Shown piece by piece: positions 42,565 to 50,696 of a DNA stretch of 64,000 bases; position 1 is the first letter of the stretch; each line of letters opens with the position of its first letter. Under the pieces are notes generated by a model. The model did not search any database. It was not told where the DNA came from and saw only the letters and a program-made list of their open reading frames with translations. The DNA is from JANXSF01 sp043745195 (GTDB taxonomy: Bacteria; Acidobacteriota; Terriglobia; Bryobacterales; Bryobacteraceae). The position numbers and the translations under genes were made by a program. The DNA is taken from contig JAYTTF010000077.1 in assembly GCA_043745195.1 (NCBI GenBank), positions 11,681-75,680 on the forward strand. Reading direction: 5' to 3'.

Positions 42565-44027
42565 TGTGCGGTGTTTCCTTCCAATTCGGGTTCGTCGGCA
42601 AGAACCCACGTGTCTTTACTGCCGCCTCCCTGCGAGGAGTTCACAACCAGCGAGCCTTTGCGCAACGCCACTCTGGTTAGTCCTCCCGGAATAATACGGA
42701 TATCCTTTCCGTACAAAATATAGGGTCGAAGATCCACATGACGGCCTTCCAGTTTGTCCCCAATCAAAGTGGGAACGCGGGATAGCGCAAGCGTAGGCTG
42801 GGCAATATATTCGCGCGGGTGAGCTTGAATTCTTCGGGCGAACTCGTCCTGTTCGGCCTTTGTGGAATGCGGACCAATCAGCATGCCATAGCCACCAGCT
42901 TCGTTCGCGGCCTTCACAACCAGCTTGTCCAAATTCTGCAATACATGTTGGCGGTCTGCATCGCGCCAGCACAAATACGTCGGAACATTGGGCAGAATAG
43001 CATCTTCGCTTAGATAGAAGCGAATCATATCCGGCACGTAAGCGTAGACAACCTTATCGTCCGCAACTCCATTGCCCGGTGCATTTGCCAATGCGACATT
43101 GCCGGCACGATAGGCCTTAACCAGTCCCGGAACTCCCAGCATGGAATCAGCGCGGAAAGCCAGTGGGTCCAGAAAATCATCATCAATCCGGCGGTAAATA
43201 ACATCAACCTTTCGTAGGCCCTTAGTAGTCAGCATCCACACCTTGTCGTCTTCCACAACCAGATCGCGACCCTCCACTAACGGCACTCCCATTTTTTGCG
43301 CCAGGAAACTGTGCTCGAAATAAGCTGAGTTATACATGCCTGGAGTAAGCACAACCACAGCAGGTTTTTCCGACGCTCCGTTCGGCGCAATCGCCTCCAG
43401 CATTTCCAGTAGATTGCTGGGGTACTCGTCCACCGGCCTAACACGCAAACCTTCAAATACCCGCGGAAAAGTACGCTTCATTAAGTCGCGATTTTCCAGA
43501 ACGTAGGAAACACCGGACGGCACGCGCAAATTGTCTTCCAGCACGTAGATCTGCCCGTCTGAGTGGCGCACCAAATCGGTTCCCGTAATGTGGCACCACA
43601 CTCCAAGAGGTGGATTTAGACCAATGCATTGCGGCCGGTAAAATATGGCCGAACGGATCACTTCATCAGGAATCACTTTATCTTTCAGTATTTTCTGATC
43701 GTGATAAATGTCATCAATGAACAGGTTCAGCGCCCGGATTCTCTGTTTCAATCCGCGCTCAATCCAATCCCATTCTTTGGCTGGGACAATGCGCGGAATC
43801 AAGTCGAACGGGAAAATTCGTTCTGTGCCGGTGGTGTCGCCATACACGTTAAACGTGATGCCCAGTTCAATTAGCCGCCGCTCCGCCGCTTTCTGGCAGC
43901 GCTGCAATTGACCTTCTTCCAGAGCCGTAACCGATTCCAGCAAAAGGCGCGCCTCTGCCCTGGCAGCACCGGATTTGTCGAACATCTCATCATAAAATTC
44001 GCCTGTATCGTAGGCCTCCAAACGCAT
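42561..44027 (-). CDS. Circularly permuted ATP-grasp protein (DUF404/DUF407)
   Basis: The 488-residue protein starts at an ATG preceded by AGGAGG at ideal spacing, so it is the likely first gene of the operon. Family motifs are GITFNVYGDTTGTERIFPFD, LRVPSGVSYVLENR, VVVLTPGMYNSAYFEH, GVPLVEGRDLVV, and the end block NSSQGGGSKDTWVLADE. These match the stand-alone ATP-grasp partner of alpha-E and transglutaminase proteins. It should activate a carboxylate with ATP and ligate it to an amine. A possible peptide-tag product is known only by inference. Confidence 0.92.
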   Translation of the reverse strand: MRLEAYDTGEFYDEMFDKSGAARAEARLLLESVTALEEGQLQRCQKAAERRLIELGITFNVYGDTTGTERIFPFDLIPRIVPAKEWDWIERGLKQRIRALNLFIDDIYHDQKILKDKVIPDEVIRSAIFYRPQCIGLNPPLGVWCHITGTDLVRHSDGQIYVLEDNLRVPSGVSYVLENRDLMKRTFPRVFEGLRVRPVDEYPSNLLEMLEAIAPNGASEKPAVVVLTPGMYNSAYFEHSFLAQKMGVPLVEGRDLVVEDDKVWMLTTKGLRKVDVIYRRIDDDFLDPLAFRADSMLGVPGLVKAYRAGNVALANAPGNGVADDKVVYAYVPDMIRFYLSEDAILPNVPTYLCWRDADRQHVLQNLDKLVVKAANEAGGYGMLIGPHSTKAEQDEFARRIQAHPREYIAQPTLALSRVPTLIGDKLEGRHVDLRPYILYGKDIRIIPGGLTRVALRKGSLVVNSSQGGGSKDTWVLADEPELEGNTAQ

Positions 44028-44177
44028 GGAGCCCTCCTAGTGGTCTTTCGATTGTTCAAAGACTTCCTGGTCCTGACATTTCTATCTATTCTTAATATTC
44101 GCAGAAAGTAGGCGCGAATGAGTATCGAAAGATCCTATCGGGCGGATAAGGGGGGATTATTTGGAATTCAGATTTCA

Positions 44178-44206
44178 ATCAGGAGCGGCTCAGGGCCGCT
44201 CCTGAT
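44178..44206 (-). terminator. Hairpin terminator after the secreted NIPSNAP-like gene
   Basis: ATCAGGAGCGGC (44178-44189) pairs perfectly with GCCGCTCCTGAT (44195-44206) around a 5-nt loop, 10 bp after the stop at 44217. The following minus-strand sequence is only modestly T-rich, so termination may be partly factor-dependent. Confidence 0.75.
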
Positions 44207-44216
44207 ACTGTGTGGT

Positions 44217-44957
44217 TTAAGGGTTACGGAAGCTGGAATCAGCGACAACATTAAATATCAGGTACTCAGTGGACGCCACCATCGAGTTTAACTTTTCGGA
44301 ATATTTGGCGTAAGCATCCTTCCCCATCGTATTTTCCAATCGAGTTGCTTGGCCATCCAGCTCCGACCATTTTTCCATTGGAACAGCGGAAGCGAACTCC
44401 ACGCGCGATCCGCCAAATTGGACTTGACGTACACGATAAACTTTCACGTCCATTTTCTTCAGAGCAGGTAGCAGGTCGCTTTTCACAAGTGCCATGTATT
44501 GATTCTGCATACCAGGACGGACACGCGTCCGGATCTCGCGCACCATTTTCGGGACGGGCATGTTGTTGGGAAGTGAGATGTCTGGAAGGGTCCTCTCAAT
44601 GGTAGTGCGAACACTGTTGGTGCACTGGCTTCGTCGTGCGGCCAAACTGGCGGATTCAGCTGCAGTCATGCCCTTGAGAAGGATTGACTCTCCGTCGAGC
44701 TCAGCATAGCTATTCATGGGAGCAATCGTCACCACCTCGTACGGATTGCCCGTGCTGCCTCGCAGGACATAGCGGAAACCGGCTCCGCCTTTTTTGTAGG
44801 CATCAGAATATTTCTTCTGAATCTCCAAGTATTCAGTCATTCGTTCAGGTTTTACTTGGGCGCGCGCGACACTCAATAATGGGGGGGTAGTTTGGGCGAT
44901 GGCGGCTGAGGTCAGCACGGCAGCACCAAAAGCGGTCAGCAAGAGTTTTCGCATCAT
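44217..44957 (-). CDS. Secreted ferredoxin-like-barrel protein, function unknown
   Basis: The 246-residue protein has a signal peptide cleaved after about residue 21 (LTSAAIAQ). Two similar halves follow, each of which could be a dimeric alpha-beta-barrel unit (LLSVARAQVKPERMTEYLEIQKKYSDAYKKGG and VREIRTRVRPGMQNQYMALVKSDLLPALKKMD, quoted in part), reminiscent of the NIPSNAP/ABM fold. No catalytic residues can be assigned. ATG codons at 44957 and 44954 are both possible starts. It stands alone between the ATP-grasp operon and the signalling block, with a strong hairpin after it. Confidence 0.7.
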   Translation of the reverse strand: MMRKLLLTAFGAAVLTSAAIAQTTPPLLSVARAQVKPERMTEYLEIQKKYSDAYKKGGAGFRYVLRGSTGNPYEVVTIAPMNSYAELDGESILLKGMTAAESASLAARRSQCTNSVRTTIERTLPDISLPNNMPVPKMVREIRTRVRPGMQNQYMALVKSDLLPALKKMDVKVYRVRQVQFGGSRVEFASAVPMEKWSELDGQATRLENTMGKDAYAKYSEKLNSMVASTEYLIFNVVADSSFRNP

Positions 44958-45044
44958 ATGGTAGTCTATACCTCTCTATATTCTGGACCCCATCTGCTGG
45001 GCTCTCCAGTGGGCTGAAAGTGTATCACGAACCAACCTGCAAGT

Positions 45045-45524
45045 CTATAGGAATGCCTTCAGCAACCGTAACTGAGACTCCCTCATCGTTGAATGAGCAT
45101 TATCCAATTCAGCGATTTTACTTTGTAACTGGCGAAACAGTACCGTTCTTCCCACGGCCTGTTGAATCACCAGCAGTAGCTGCGCGTTGTCCCATGGCTT
45201 TTCCAAATACTGAAACAGTGCCACTTCATTGATCGCCTGGATCGCGCTGGCCTTATCGGCATGCCCTGTTAGCAGTACTCTTGCAGCTTCCGGCTGCAAC
45301 CGTCGCGCATGACCAAGCAATTGAATCCCGTTCATGCCGGGCATCATGTAATCAGAAACAACCAGATCCACAGCGTTCGCTTCCAGATATTGAACGGCCA
45401 GCGCGGGGTTCGTAAAACTCTCCACATCGTGCTCGCCTTCCATCAATAAAAGGGTGCGAATGCTGGTGAGCACCATATCTTCGTCGTCCACCAGCACTAC
45501 CTTAGGTTTGCGATTCACTTCCAA
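45045..45524 (-). CDS. Single-domain response regulator
   Basis: The 159-residue protein is a receiver domain without an output domain: acidic pocket D13/D14, phospho-acceptor D58 (VVSDYMMPGMNG), Thr86 (LLTGHAD) and Lys109 (LEKPW). A coiled tail of about 35 residues follows (LQSKIAELDNAHSTMRESQ). The start is TTG 45524 or GTG 45518. It lies 2 bp after the histidine kinase gene, its evident partner. With no DNA-binding domain it probably acts by protein contact. Confidence 0.92.
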   Translation of the reverse strand: MEVNRKPKVVLVDDEDMVLTSIRTLLLMEGEHDVESFTNPALAVQYLEANAVDLVVSDYMMPGMNGIQLLGHARRLQPEAARVLLTGHADKASAIQAINEVALFQYLEKPWDNAQLLLVIQQAVGRTVLFRQLQSKIAELDNAHSTMRESQLRLLKAFL

Positions 45525-45526
45525 AA

Positions 45527-46285
45527 TCAGGCTCCTTGCTTATGGTCTACCGGGATGCGAACGTGAAACGTTGAACCCTTGCCATACTCACTTTCAAATT
45601 CCACCGTACCGCCATGCACCCGCCTCACAACGTCGCCAACAATTGCCAGTCCAAGGCCGGTTCCAATACCGACAGGCTTTGTTGTGAAGGATTGTTGCAG
45701 CACTTTGGGTTTATCTTCTTCACGAATCCCACAACCAGTATCGGCCACCCAAATATGCAGACTTCCCTGCTCTAACCGGGTTCCAACTGTCACGGTACCT
45801 TCGCCTTGAATTGCATGTCCGGCGTTGGTCAACAAATTCAGCAGAACCTGTGCCAACAAACCGGGATCACATTCCACTTCCGGTAACGCGCCGAATTCAG
45901 TCCGAAACACAACACCAGTTTTGAACTCGGTCTTCACCAATTGCATCATAGATTCCACTAACTCATTCACATTCACACGTTGAAATTCGCCTCGGGCACG
46001 GGCTGCAGTTTTCAAACCCGTCACCACATCGCGTATCCGTTCACAGGCAACCTGATCCACCGCAACCAGATTCCGCAGCATCTCCAGTAGTTCTTTAACA
46101 CCGCCTTCCGTTTGCCCTGCGGCCGCTTTGTCCAACTGATCAAGCAACCGTAATTCCAGTTCTGTATTGCTGGCCAAAGCCGCAGCCGGCGTGCTGAATT
46201 CGTGCGCCACATTCGCCAACATTTTTCCAAGCACGGCGAAACGTTGCAGTTCAATCAGTTTTTCGTCTTCCACTGCCAACATCAC
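45527..46285 (-). CDS. Cytosolic sensor histidine kinase
   Basis: The 252-residue protein has no membrane segment. It has a HisKA helix with His28 (NVAHEFSTPAAAL), and a HATPase domain with N-box LLNLLTNAGHAIQG, G1 VADTGCGIREED, and G2 GTGLGLAIV. There is no separate sensor domain, so its signal must come from a partner, most likely the cyclic-nucleotide-binding protein whose gene overlaps it by 4 bp. GTG 46285 and ATG 46282 are alternative starts. The phosphoryl group presumably passes to the response regulator encoded downstream. Confidence 0.92.
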   Translation of the reverse strand: MMLAVEDEKLIELQRFAVLGKMLANVAHEFSTPAAALASNTELELRLLDQLDKAAAGQTEGGVKELLEMLRNLVAVDQVACERIRDVVTGLKTAARARGEFQRVNVNELVESMMQLVKTEFKTGVVFRTEFGALPEVECDPGLLAQVLLNLLTNAGHAIQGEGTVTVGTRLEQGSLHIWVADTGCGIREEDKPKVLQQSFTTKPVGIGTGLGLAIVGDVVRRVHGGTVEFESEYGKGSTFHVRIPVDHKQGA

Positions 46286-46701
46286 CCCACTAGCTTTCTG
46301 AAGCGCTTCACAAGGGTTGAGAACATAGCCGCGGTAATCTCCACGTTGTCCGCCAGAACCTCAAAAAAATCTTCCCGCCCAATCTTCAGCAGCCTGGTTT
46401 CCTCAAGCGTGGTGGCTGTTACGGGCATCGGTTCGCTATCGAATAATCCCCATGCGCCAAGAACGTCGTTCTGCTTTGCTGTATGAATGGCAGATCCACC
46501 TTGGCTCAACTCAACCGATCCATCTAGAACCACGTACAGCGCATCCAGCGGTACCGAAGGCTGCAAAATTATTTTCCCTTCTGCATGCCGCACCTCTGTT
46601 GCAATCGAAGCAATCCTCGCCAATTGATCCGGGTTCAAATTCTGAAGCAAGTCCACGCCTTCCAGGGCGATCACTTTTTCAACAATATTCAGTTCGGCCA
46701 T
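46282..46701 (-). CDS. Cyclic-nucleotide-binding domain protein (CRP-like sensor without DNA-binding domain)
   Basis: The 139-residue protein is a single cNMP-binding beta-roll: GKIILQPSVPLDALYVVLDGSVEL, then NDVLGAWGLFDSEPMPVTATTLEETRLLKIGREDF. The phosphate-binding cassette region (LGAWGLFDSEPMPVTA) lacks the canonical FGE...R(A/T)A arrangement, so binding of cAMP or cGMP is doubtful. AGGGA precedes the ATG. It sits between the nucleotide transporter and the histidine kinase, and may pass a ligand or transporter state to the kinase. Confidence 0.88.
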   Translation of the reverse strand: MAELNIVEKVIALEGVDLLQNLNPDQLARIASIATEVRHAEGKIILQPSVPLDALYVVLDGSVELSQGGSAIHTAKQNDVLGAWGLFDSEPMPVTATTLEETRLLKIGREDFFEVLADNVEITAAMFSTLVKRFRKLVG

Positions 46702-46711
46702 AATTTCCCTT

Positions 46712-49405
46712 TCAAACCAGCGCTACAACAGCGGCCTGCGCAACAGCAGCATTCTGCGGTCCGCTATTTTTTTGAACACGCTCGATTTCCGGCAGCACCG
46801 CTCGCAGTTTTAATTCTCCAGCAGTGGCCATTGCACAAGCCGTCAACCAAACATCGCTTGATCCAACCAGCGCTCGTACCGCAGTCTCTGTTGTCTGCGT
46901 TTCCATTCCAAAAAGTGTCTTGCCATTTTTAGCCACGCGTTCGGGAGCTTCAAACAATGGAACTATGAATCGTTTCCAATCGCGATCCAAAGTGCTGTCC
47001 AAAAACTCCACCGCCGCAGTGACTTTCTCTTGCTTACGACTCCGAACAGCTAAGTATGCGTTATACATTTCAACCGGCGGATAGCGCAACGCCAGCAGCC
47101 GGAACAGACGATCTTCAATACGTCCCATGCGCTCCTCAATGGATTTCACTAGTAATAATGCGGCAGTACGCGGCGTTTGCTGGCCCCGCAGAGGATCCAA
47201 TTTCATTCCCAAATCGAAATACCGTTTCGCTTCTTCACTGATCTGCTCCACCAACAATTCCTTCTTGAACTCCAACAACGGCGCCGACTCGCGCAGCCGA
47301 TTCAGTGCCTTCAAGATTGCAAGGGAAAGATTGTCATCCTGAGTACCCAACGACGACATCAACACATCCACACTCTTTTGGTCGCAAATCAAACGCAACA
47401 CGCGCGGAATGCGCAAGCGCGTCGTCATTGCCGCTTTCGGATCACTGAGAATATCCCCCAGCGCCCCCGCTATTTTCGGCCCAAAGCAAGCCAACGATTC
47501 CGTTGCCGCTCCACGCACCGCATGGTCATTCAGCCGACGGATCAACGCATCGAAATGCCGCCGGTCGCCAAGAACCCCTGCGGCCCGGCAACTGGCCTCC
47601 GCAACACTCTTATCCGCATCTTCCAATAATTTTCGCAGATGATCTTCATCATCACTTCCGCGAAGTTGAATGGCCAGTGCTGCCAGCGAGCGCCGTTGCG
47701 GATCACTATCGCCAGCGGCCACGGTAGTCCATTCTGCGGTGATCAAATTGTCATCTGAGTTGGTTGCAAGATAGGCAAGCGCGGACTTCTGTTCCTGCAA
47801 ATCCACTCTACTTGCAAGCACGCCCAAGGCCTTGTCGCGTAGTCCCTCATAACGGGTGGCCGCTGCCACTTCATACACTTTCCTGCGGACTTCAGTCGCC
47901 GGTGAATCCACCAACCTATCAAGCAACGGAGCAACCTCATACTGCGCCGCCTCTGCCAGCATGCCAAGTGCATATGCCGTCTGACGCGGAGTTCCCTCGG
48001 TTAGTTGCCGCTCCAGCAAACTGATCGTCTCCGCATCGGCCACCGTCAAGTGCACTCCAGAAAGGTCCAGTCGGCGGCTGGCAAGGCGCCTTCGAATCGT
48101 CGCGATATACTCACGGCTGGCCAGCACCGAAAGCAGAATCCACAAGACGCAAAAAAACATCACCAGCATCGCAATGTGTCTTGTGTTAGGCTGCTTCCCC
48201 GGTGCCACAAATACGGCGGAAAACCCCATTAATACCAAGCCTCCAATACCACGCCCGAATCGATCCATAAAAATGTCGACAAATGCTTTGGTTCGGTTTT
48301 TAAGATCGGACGGCAAAGGCAGGTACAGCAACTCCATACCAGTCTTATTCAGCGTGTATCGCGTACCGGCTTCCAATAAGCGGACCACTGAAGCAATCGC
48401 AAGTTGGGGAAATACAATCAAACAAAGTGACGTTGTCCCAATCACCACTGGCATGATCTGCAAAGTACCCCCAACACCCAAGTGCCTTACGATAACCGCT
48501 GTAAGAAAGAATTGCATGACGAACGTCACCATAGTCAGGTAAACGCCAAAGAAGCTTCCCAAAAACGCCGTCAAGTCTTCTTTCTTGGGATACGCCACTT
48601 TAGCCAATGCACTGAATTGGTAATCAATTAAAACATCCACTATGAACATCAAAGTGATAATGCCCATGATTGTTTGAAGATGCTTGTGCCTTCGAATACC
48701 TTCCAGAATGTCCTTGAATTCAAACTCCTCTTCCGCCTCCGCACCCTTTGCCGCGGATAGATTCACATTTTTTAAGGACGCCACCATCAGCAATGCACCA
48801 AACGCTAACAGCACCATTACTCCACTTGCCAATAACAGATGCCGCGTTTCAACATGCCTTGCTACCAAGGCGGTAAACTCACCTCCAAGTGCTGCTCCTA
48901 CAACAGCACCCAATCCCAACAGGCCATACAATCGCTTTGCCTCGCGCGAATCGAACACGTTCGCCGCCACCAGCCACGCCTGCGAAACAAGAATAATGCT
49001 GAACAGGCTCACCCAAATATTCAGCACATAAAGCATCCACCCAAACTCATATTGAAGCAGCCACCAAATGGCTATTAGGCAGGCCAGTATAATTCCTGTA
49101 GACCAATAGATTGCCACTTTCAAAGAAGCCTTCACGGCAACACGCGTGTAAAGGTAAGCCAGCAGTCCGCCACAAACTGCGATCAATACGTTCAGCAGCG
49201 GCAACTTGTCAATTTCAAATTTATTTAGAAACAGTGCGCGTGAAACCGGCTTCAAAATGTAATAGGCGAAAAGCACAAACACCATGTGCAATGCCATCAG
49301 GAAAGTGCGCGCGCCCTCTCCCGGGCGTACATCATAAACGCTTTGCCAAAAGAGTTTCACTTTGCGCATCGCTGGATAGGATACCGCACTTTGATAGCCA
49401 TCCAC
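46712..49405 (-). CDS. Tlc-type nucleotide transporter fused to HEAT repeats
   Basis: The 897-residue protein has about 12 membrane helices to residue ~430, with TLC/Npt ATP-ADP translocase features (MALHMVFVLFAYYILKPVSRALF, LTAFLGSFFGVYLTMV, DLKNRTKAFVDIFMDRFGRGIGG, quoted in part). About 460 cytoplasmic residues of alpha-helical HEAT-like repeats follow (GMLAEAAQYEVAPLLDRL, ALGVLASRV, AGVLGDRRHFDALIRRL). Classic Tlc proteins exchange ATP and ADP in intracellular bacteria, but free-living relatives with regulatory tails are probably sensors or carriers of nucleotides. An ATG at 49369 is a plausible alternative start, as the first ATG is only 16 bp from the divergent gene. Confidence 0.88.
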   Translation of the reverse strand: MDGYQSAVSYPAMRKVKLFWQSVYDVRPGEGARTFLMALHMVFVLFAYYILKPVSRALFLNKFEIDKLPLLNVLIAVCGGLLAYLYTRVAVKASLKVAIYWSTGIILACLIAIWWLLQYEFGWMLYVLNIWVSLFSIILVSQAWLVAANVFDSREAKRLYGLLGLGAVVGAALGGEFTALVARHVETRHLLLASGVMVLLAFGALLMVASLKNVNLSAAKGAEAEEEFEFKDILEGIRRHKHLQTIMGIITLMFIVDVLIDYQFSALAKVAYPKKEDLTAFLGSFFGVYLTMVTFVMQFFLTAVIVRHLGVGGTLQIMPVVIGTTSLCLIVFPQLAIASVVRLLEAGTRYTLNKTGMELLYLPLPSDLKNRTKAFVDIFMDRFGRGIGGLVLMGFSAVFVAPGKQPNTRHIAMLVMFFCVLWILLSVLASREYIATIRRRLASRRLDLSGVHLTVADAETISLLERQLTEGTPRQTAYALGMLAEAAQYEVAPLLDRLVDSPATEVRRKVYEVAAATRYEGLRDKALGVLASRVDLQEQKSALAYLATNSDDNLITAEWTTVAAGDSDPQRRSLAALAIQLRGSDDEDHLRKLLEDADKSVAEASCRAAGVLGDRRHFDALIRRLNDHAVRGAATESLACFGPKIAGALGDILSDPKAAMTTRLRIPRVLRLICDQKSVDVLMSSLGTQDDNLSLAILKALNRLRESAPLLEFKKELLVEQISEEAKRYFDLGMKLDPLRGQQTPRTAALLLVKSIEERMGRIEDRLFRLLALRYPPVEMYNAYLAVRSRKQEKVTAAVEFLDSTLDRDWKRFIVPLFEAPERVAKNGKTLFGMETQTTETAVRALVGSSDVWLTACAMATAGELKLRAVLPEIERVQKNSGPQNAAVAQAAVVALV

Positions 49406-49421
49406 GATACAATCCGAAGTC

Positions 49422-50696
49422 GTGGATCTAAATGATTTTCGAAAGTGGTTATTTCCGGCAATCGGCTCCCAGGAAGGGTTTCATCAGGAAAATCTTTTCC
49501 TAAGCGATCGTGGTGTAAAGGTGTCAGGGTACCTTGAAATCTGCATCGGACTGCTAGGCTTACTGGGACTGCTCCCTTGGCCTGCCGCTATTGGCATCAC
49601 CCTTCTCGGAGCGCTAATGTTGATTGCCCAACATCAGGGTTCGTTTTTCGAGCACTCCCAATCTCTTGTGGCAGTCGGCCTTGGCTTAGGTGCTGTGATT
49701 TCTGCAATCTCACTCACACGCGGCTCAAGTCAAGAATTCCTTCAGGCAACCATCGCCATTCTTATGTTCGCCGCACCAGTCACAGTGCCACTTCTTCCCT
49801 GGCAGAGCATGGCGATTGGCGCTGCTGTAGTGGCCGCCGCGTCATTCAACGGGCACTCAAATATCATGGGGCTCTTAGCGCTGGCTTCGACACTGCTATC
49901 AACTGTTCTGTATGATCAACGGCTAAGCACCTACCGCGCTTCCGCGAGCCTTCTGCTAGCCTCCCAACAATTTCGAGACTTGCAATCTCGCACAGTGGTA
50001 ACCGAAGGGTCAGCCACAATGGTCCAACTTTCAGCCGCACTGGCTCACGAATTAAGTACGCCCATAGGAACAGTTTCCAGCGCCATTGATACCCTGCTGA
50101 TGCTCATCGCACGACAAGCCAATGCTCCGCCTCAGGAACAGGAAAGACTGCTTGCGCTGCAAACCGATCTTGGCCGCTCCCTGCAGGATTCTATGGCGCG
50201 ATTGAAAACTATCGTGAACCGCATCCAGCGCCTTTGCAACCTCGACGAAACCATAACGCAGCCCGCCGATCTAAACCAACTCTTGCGCGAAGCCGCATCG
50301 CTGATGGATGTTCAAAAAGCAAGTAAGATCGAGTTTCTATGGAGCTTGCAACCGCTACCGCAACTGCAATGCAGACCTCAGCAATTGATAGTCGTGTTCT
50401 GGAATGTTCTGCTGAACGCCTCGCAAGCATTCGAGGACAACGGCCGCATCTCTATTTCCTCAACTGTACAAGACACACGCGTTGAGGTGAAAATAGAAGA
50501 TAATGGATGCGGAATTCCCTCTGAGCGATTGGCGCATATTTTCGAACCAGCTTTCAACGTTTCTAACGGTCGCGTTTCTACAGGCAACTGGAGCCTGTTT
50601 ACTTCCAGGCAGCTTATCAAGAATCATGGCGGGGAACTGCGCATCAGAAGTTCAGTAGGCCAAGGGACAACAGTTACTTTTCACTTACCATGCTGA
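49422..50696 (+). CDS. Membrane-bound sensor histidine kinase
   Basis: The 424-residue protein starts at GTG 49422. It has an N-terminal domain of about six hydrophobic segments (38-165), then HisKA with His209 (ALAHELSTPIG). The HATPase domain has N-box FWNVLLNASQAFEDNG, G1 IEDNGCGIPSER and a G2 region NWSLFTSRQL that departs from the usual GxGLGL. The missing glycines suggest weak or altered ATP binding. It diverges from the transporter gene and overlaps the metallophosphatase gene by 7 bp. Confidence 0.88.
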   Translation: MDLNDFRKWLFPAIGSQEGFHQENLFLSDRGVKVSGYLEICIGLLGLLGLLPWPAAIGITLLGALMLIAQHQGSFFEHSQSLVAVGLGLGAVISAISLTRGSSQEFLQATIAILMFAAPVTVPLLPWQSMAIGAAVVAAASFNGHSNIMGLLALASTLLSTVLYDQRLSTYRASASLLLASQQFRDLQSRTVVTEGSATMVQLSAALAHELSTPIGTVSSAIDTLLMLIARQANAPPQEQERLLALQTDLGRSLQDSMARLKTIVNRIQRLCNLDETITQPADLNQLLREAASLMDVQKASKIEFLWSLQPLPQLQCRPQQLIVVFWNVLLNASQAFEDNGRISISSTVQDTRVEVKIEDNGCGIPSERLAHIFEPAFNVSNGRVSTGNWSLFTSRQLIKNHGGELRIRSSVGQGTTVTFHLPC

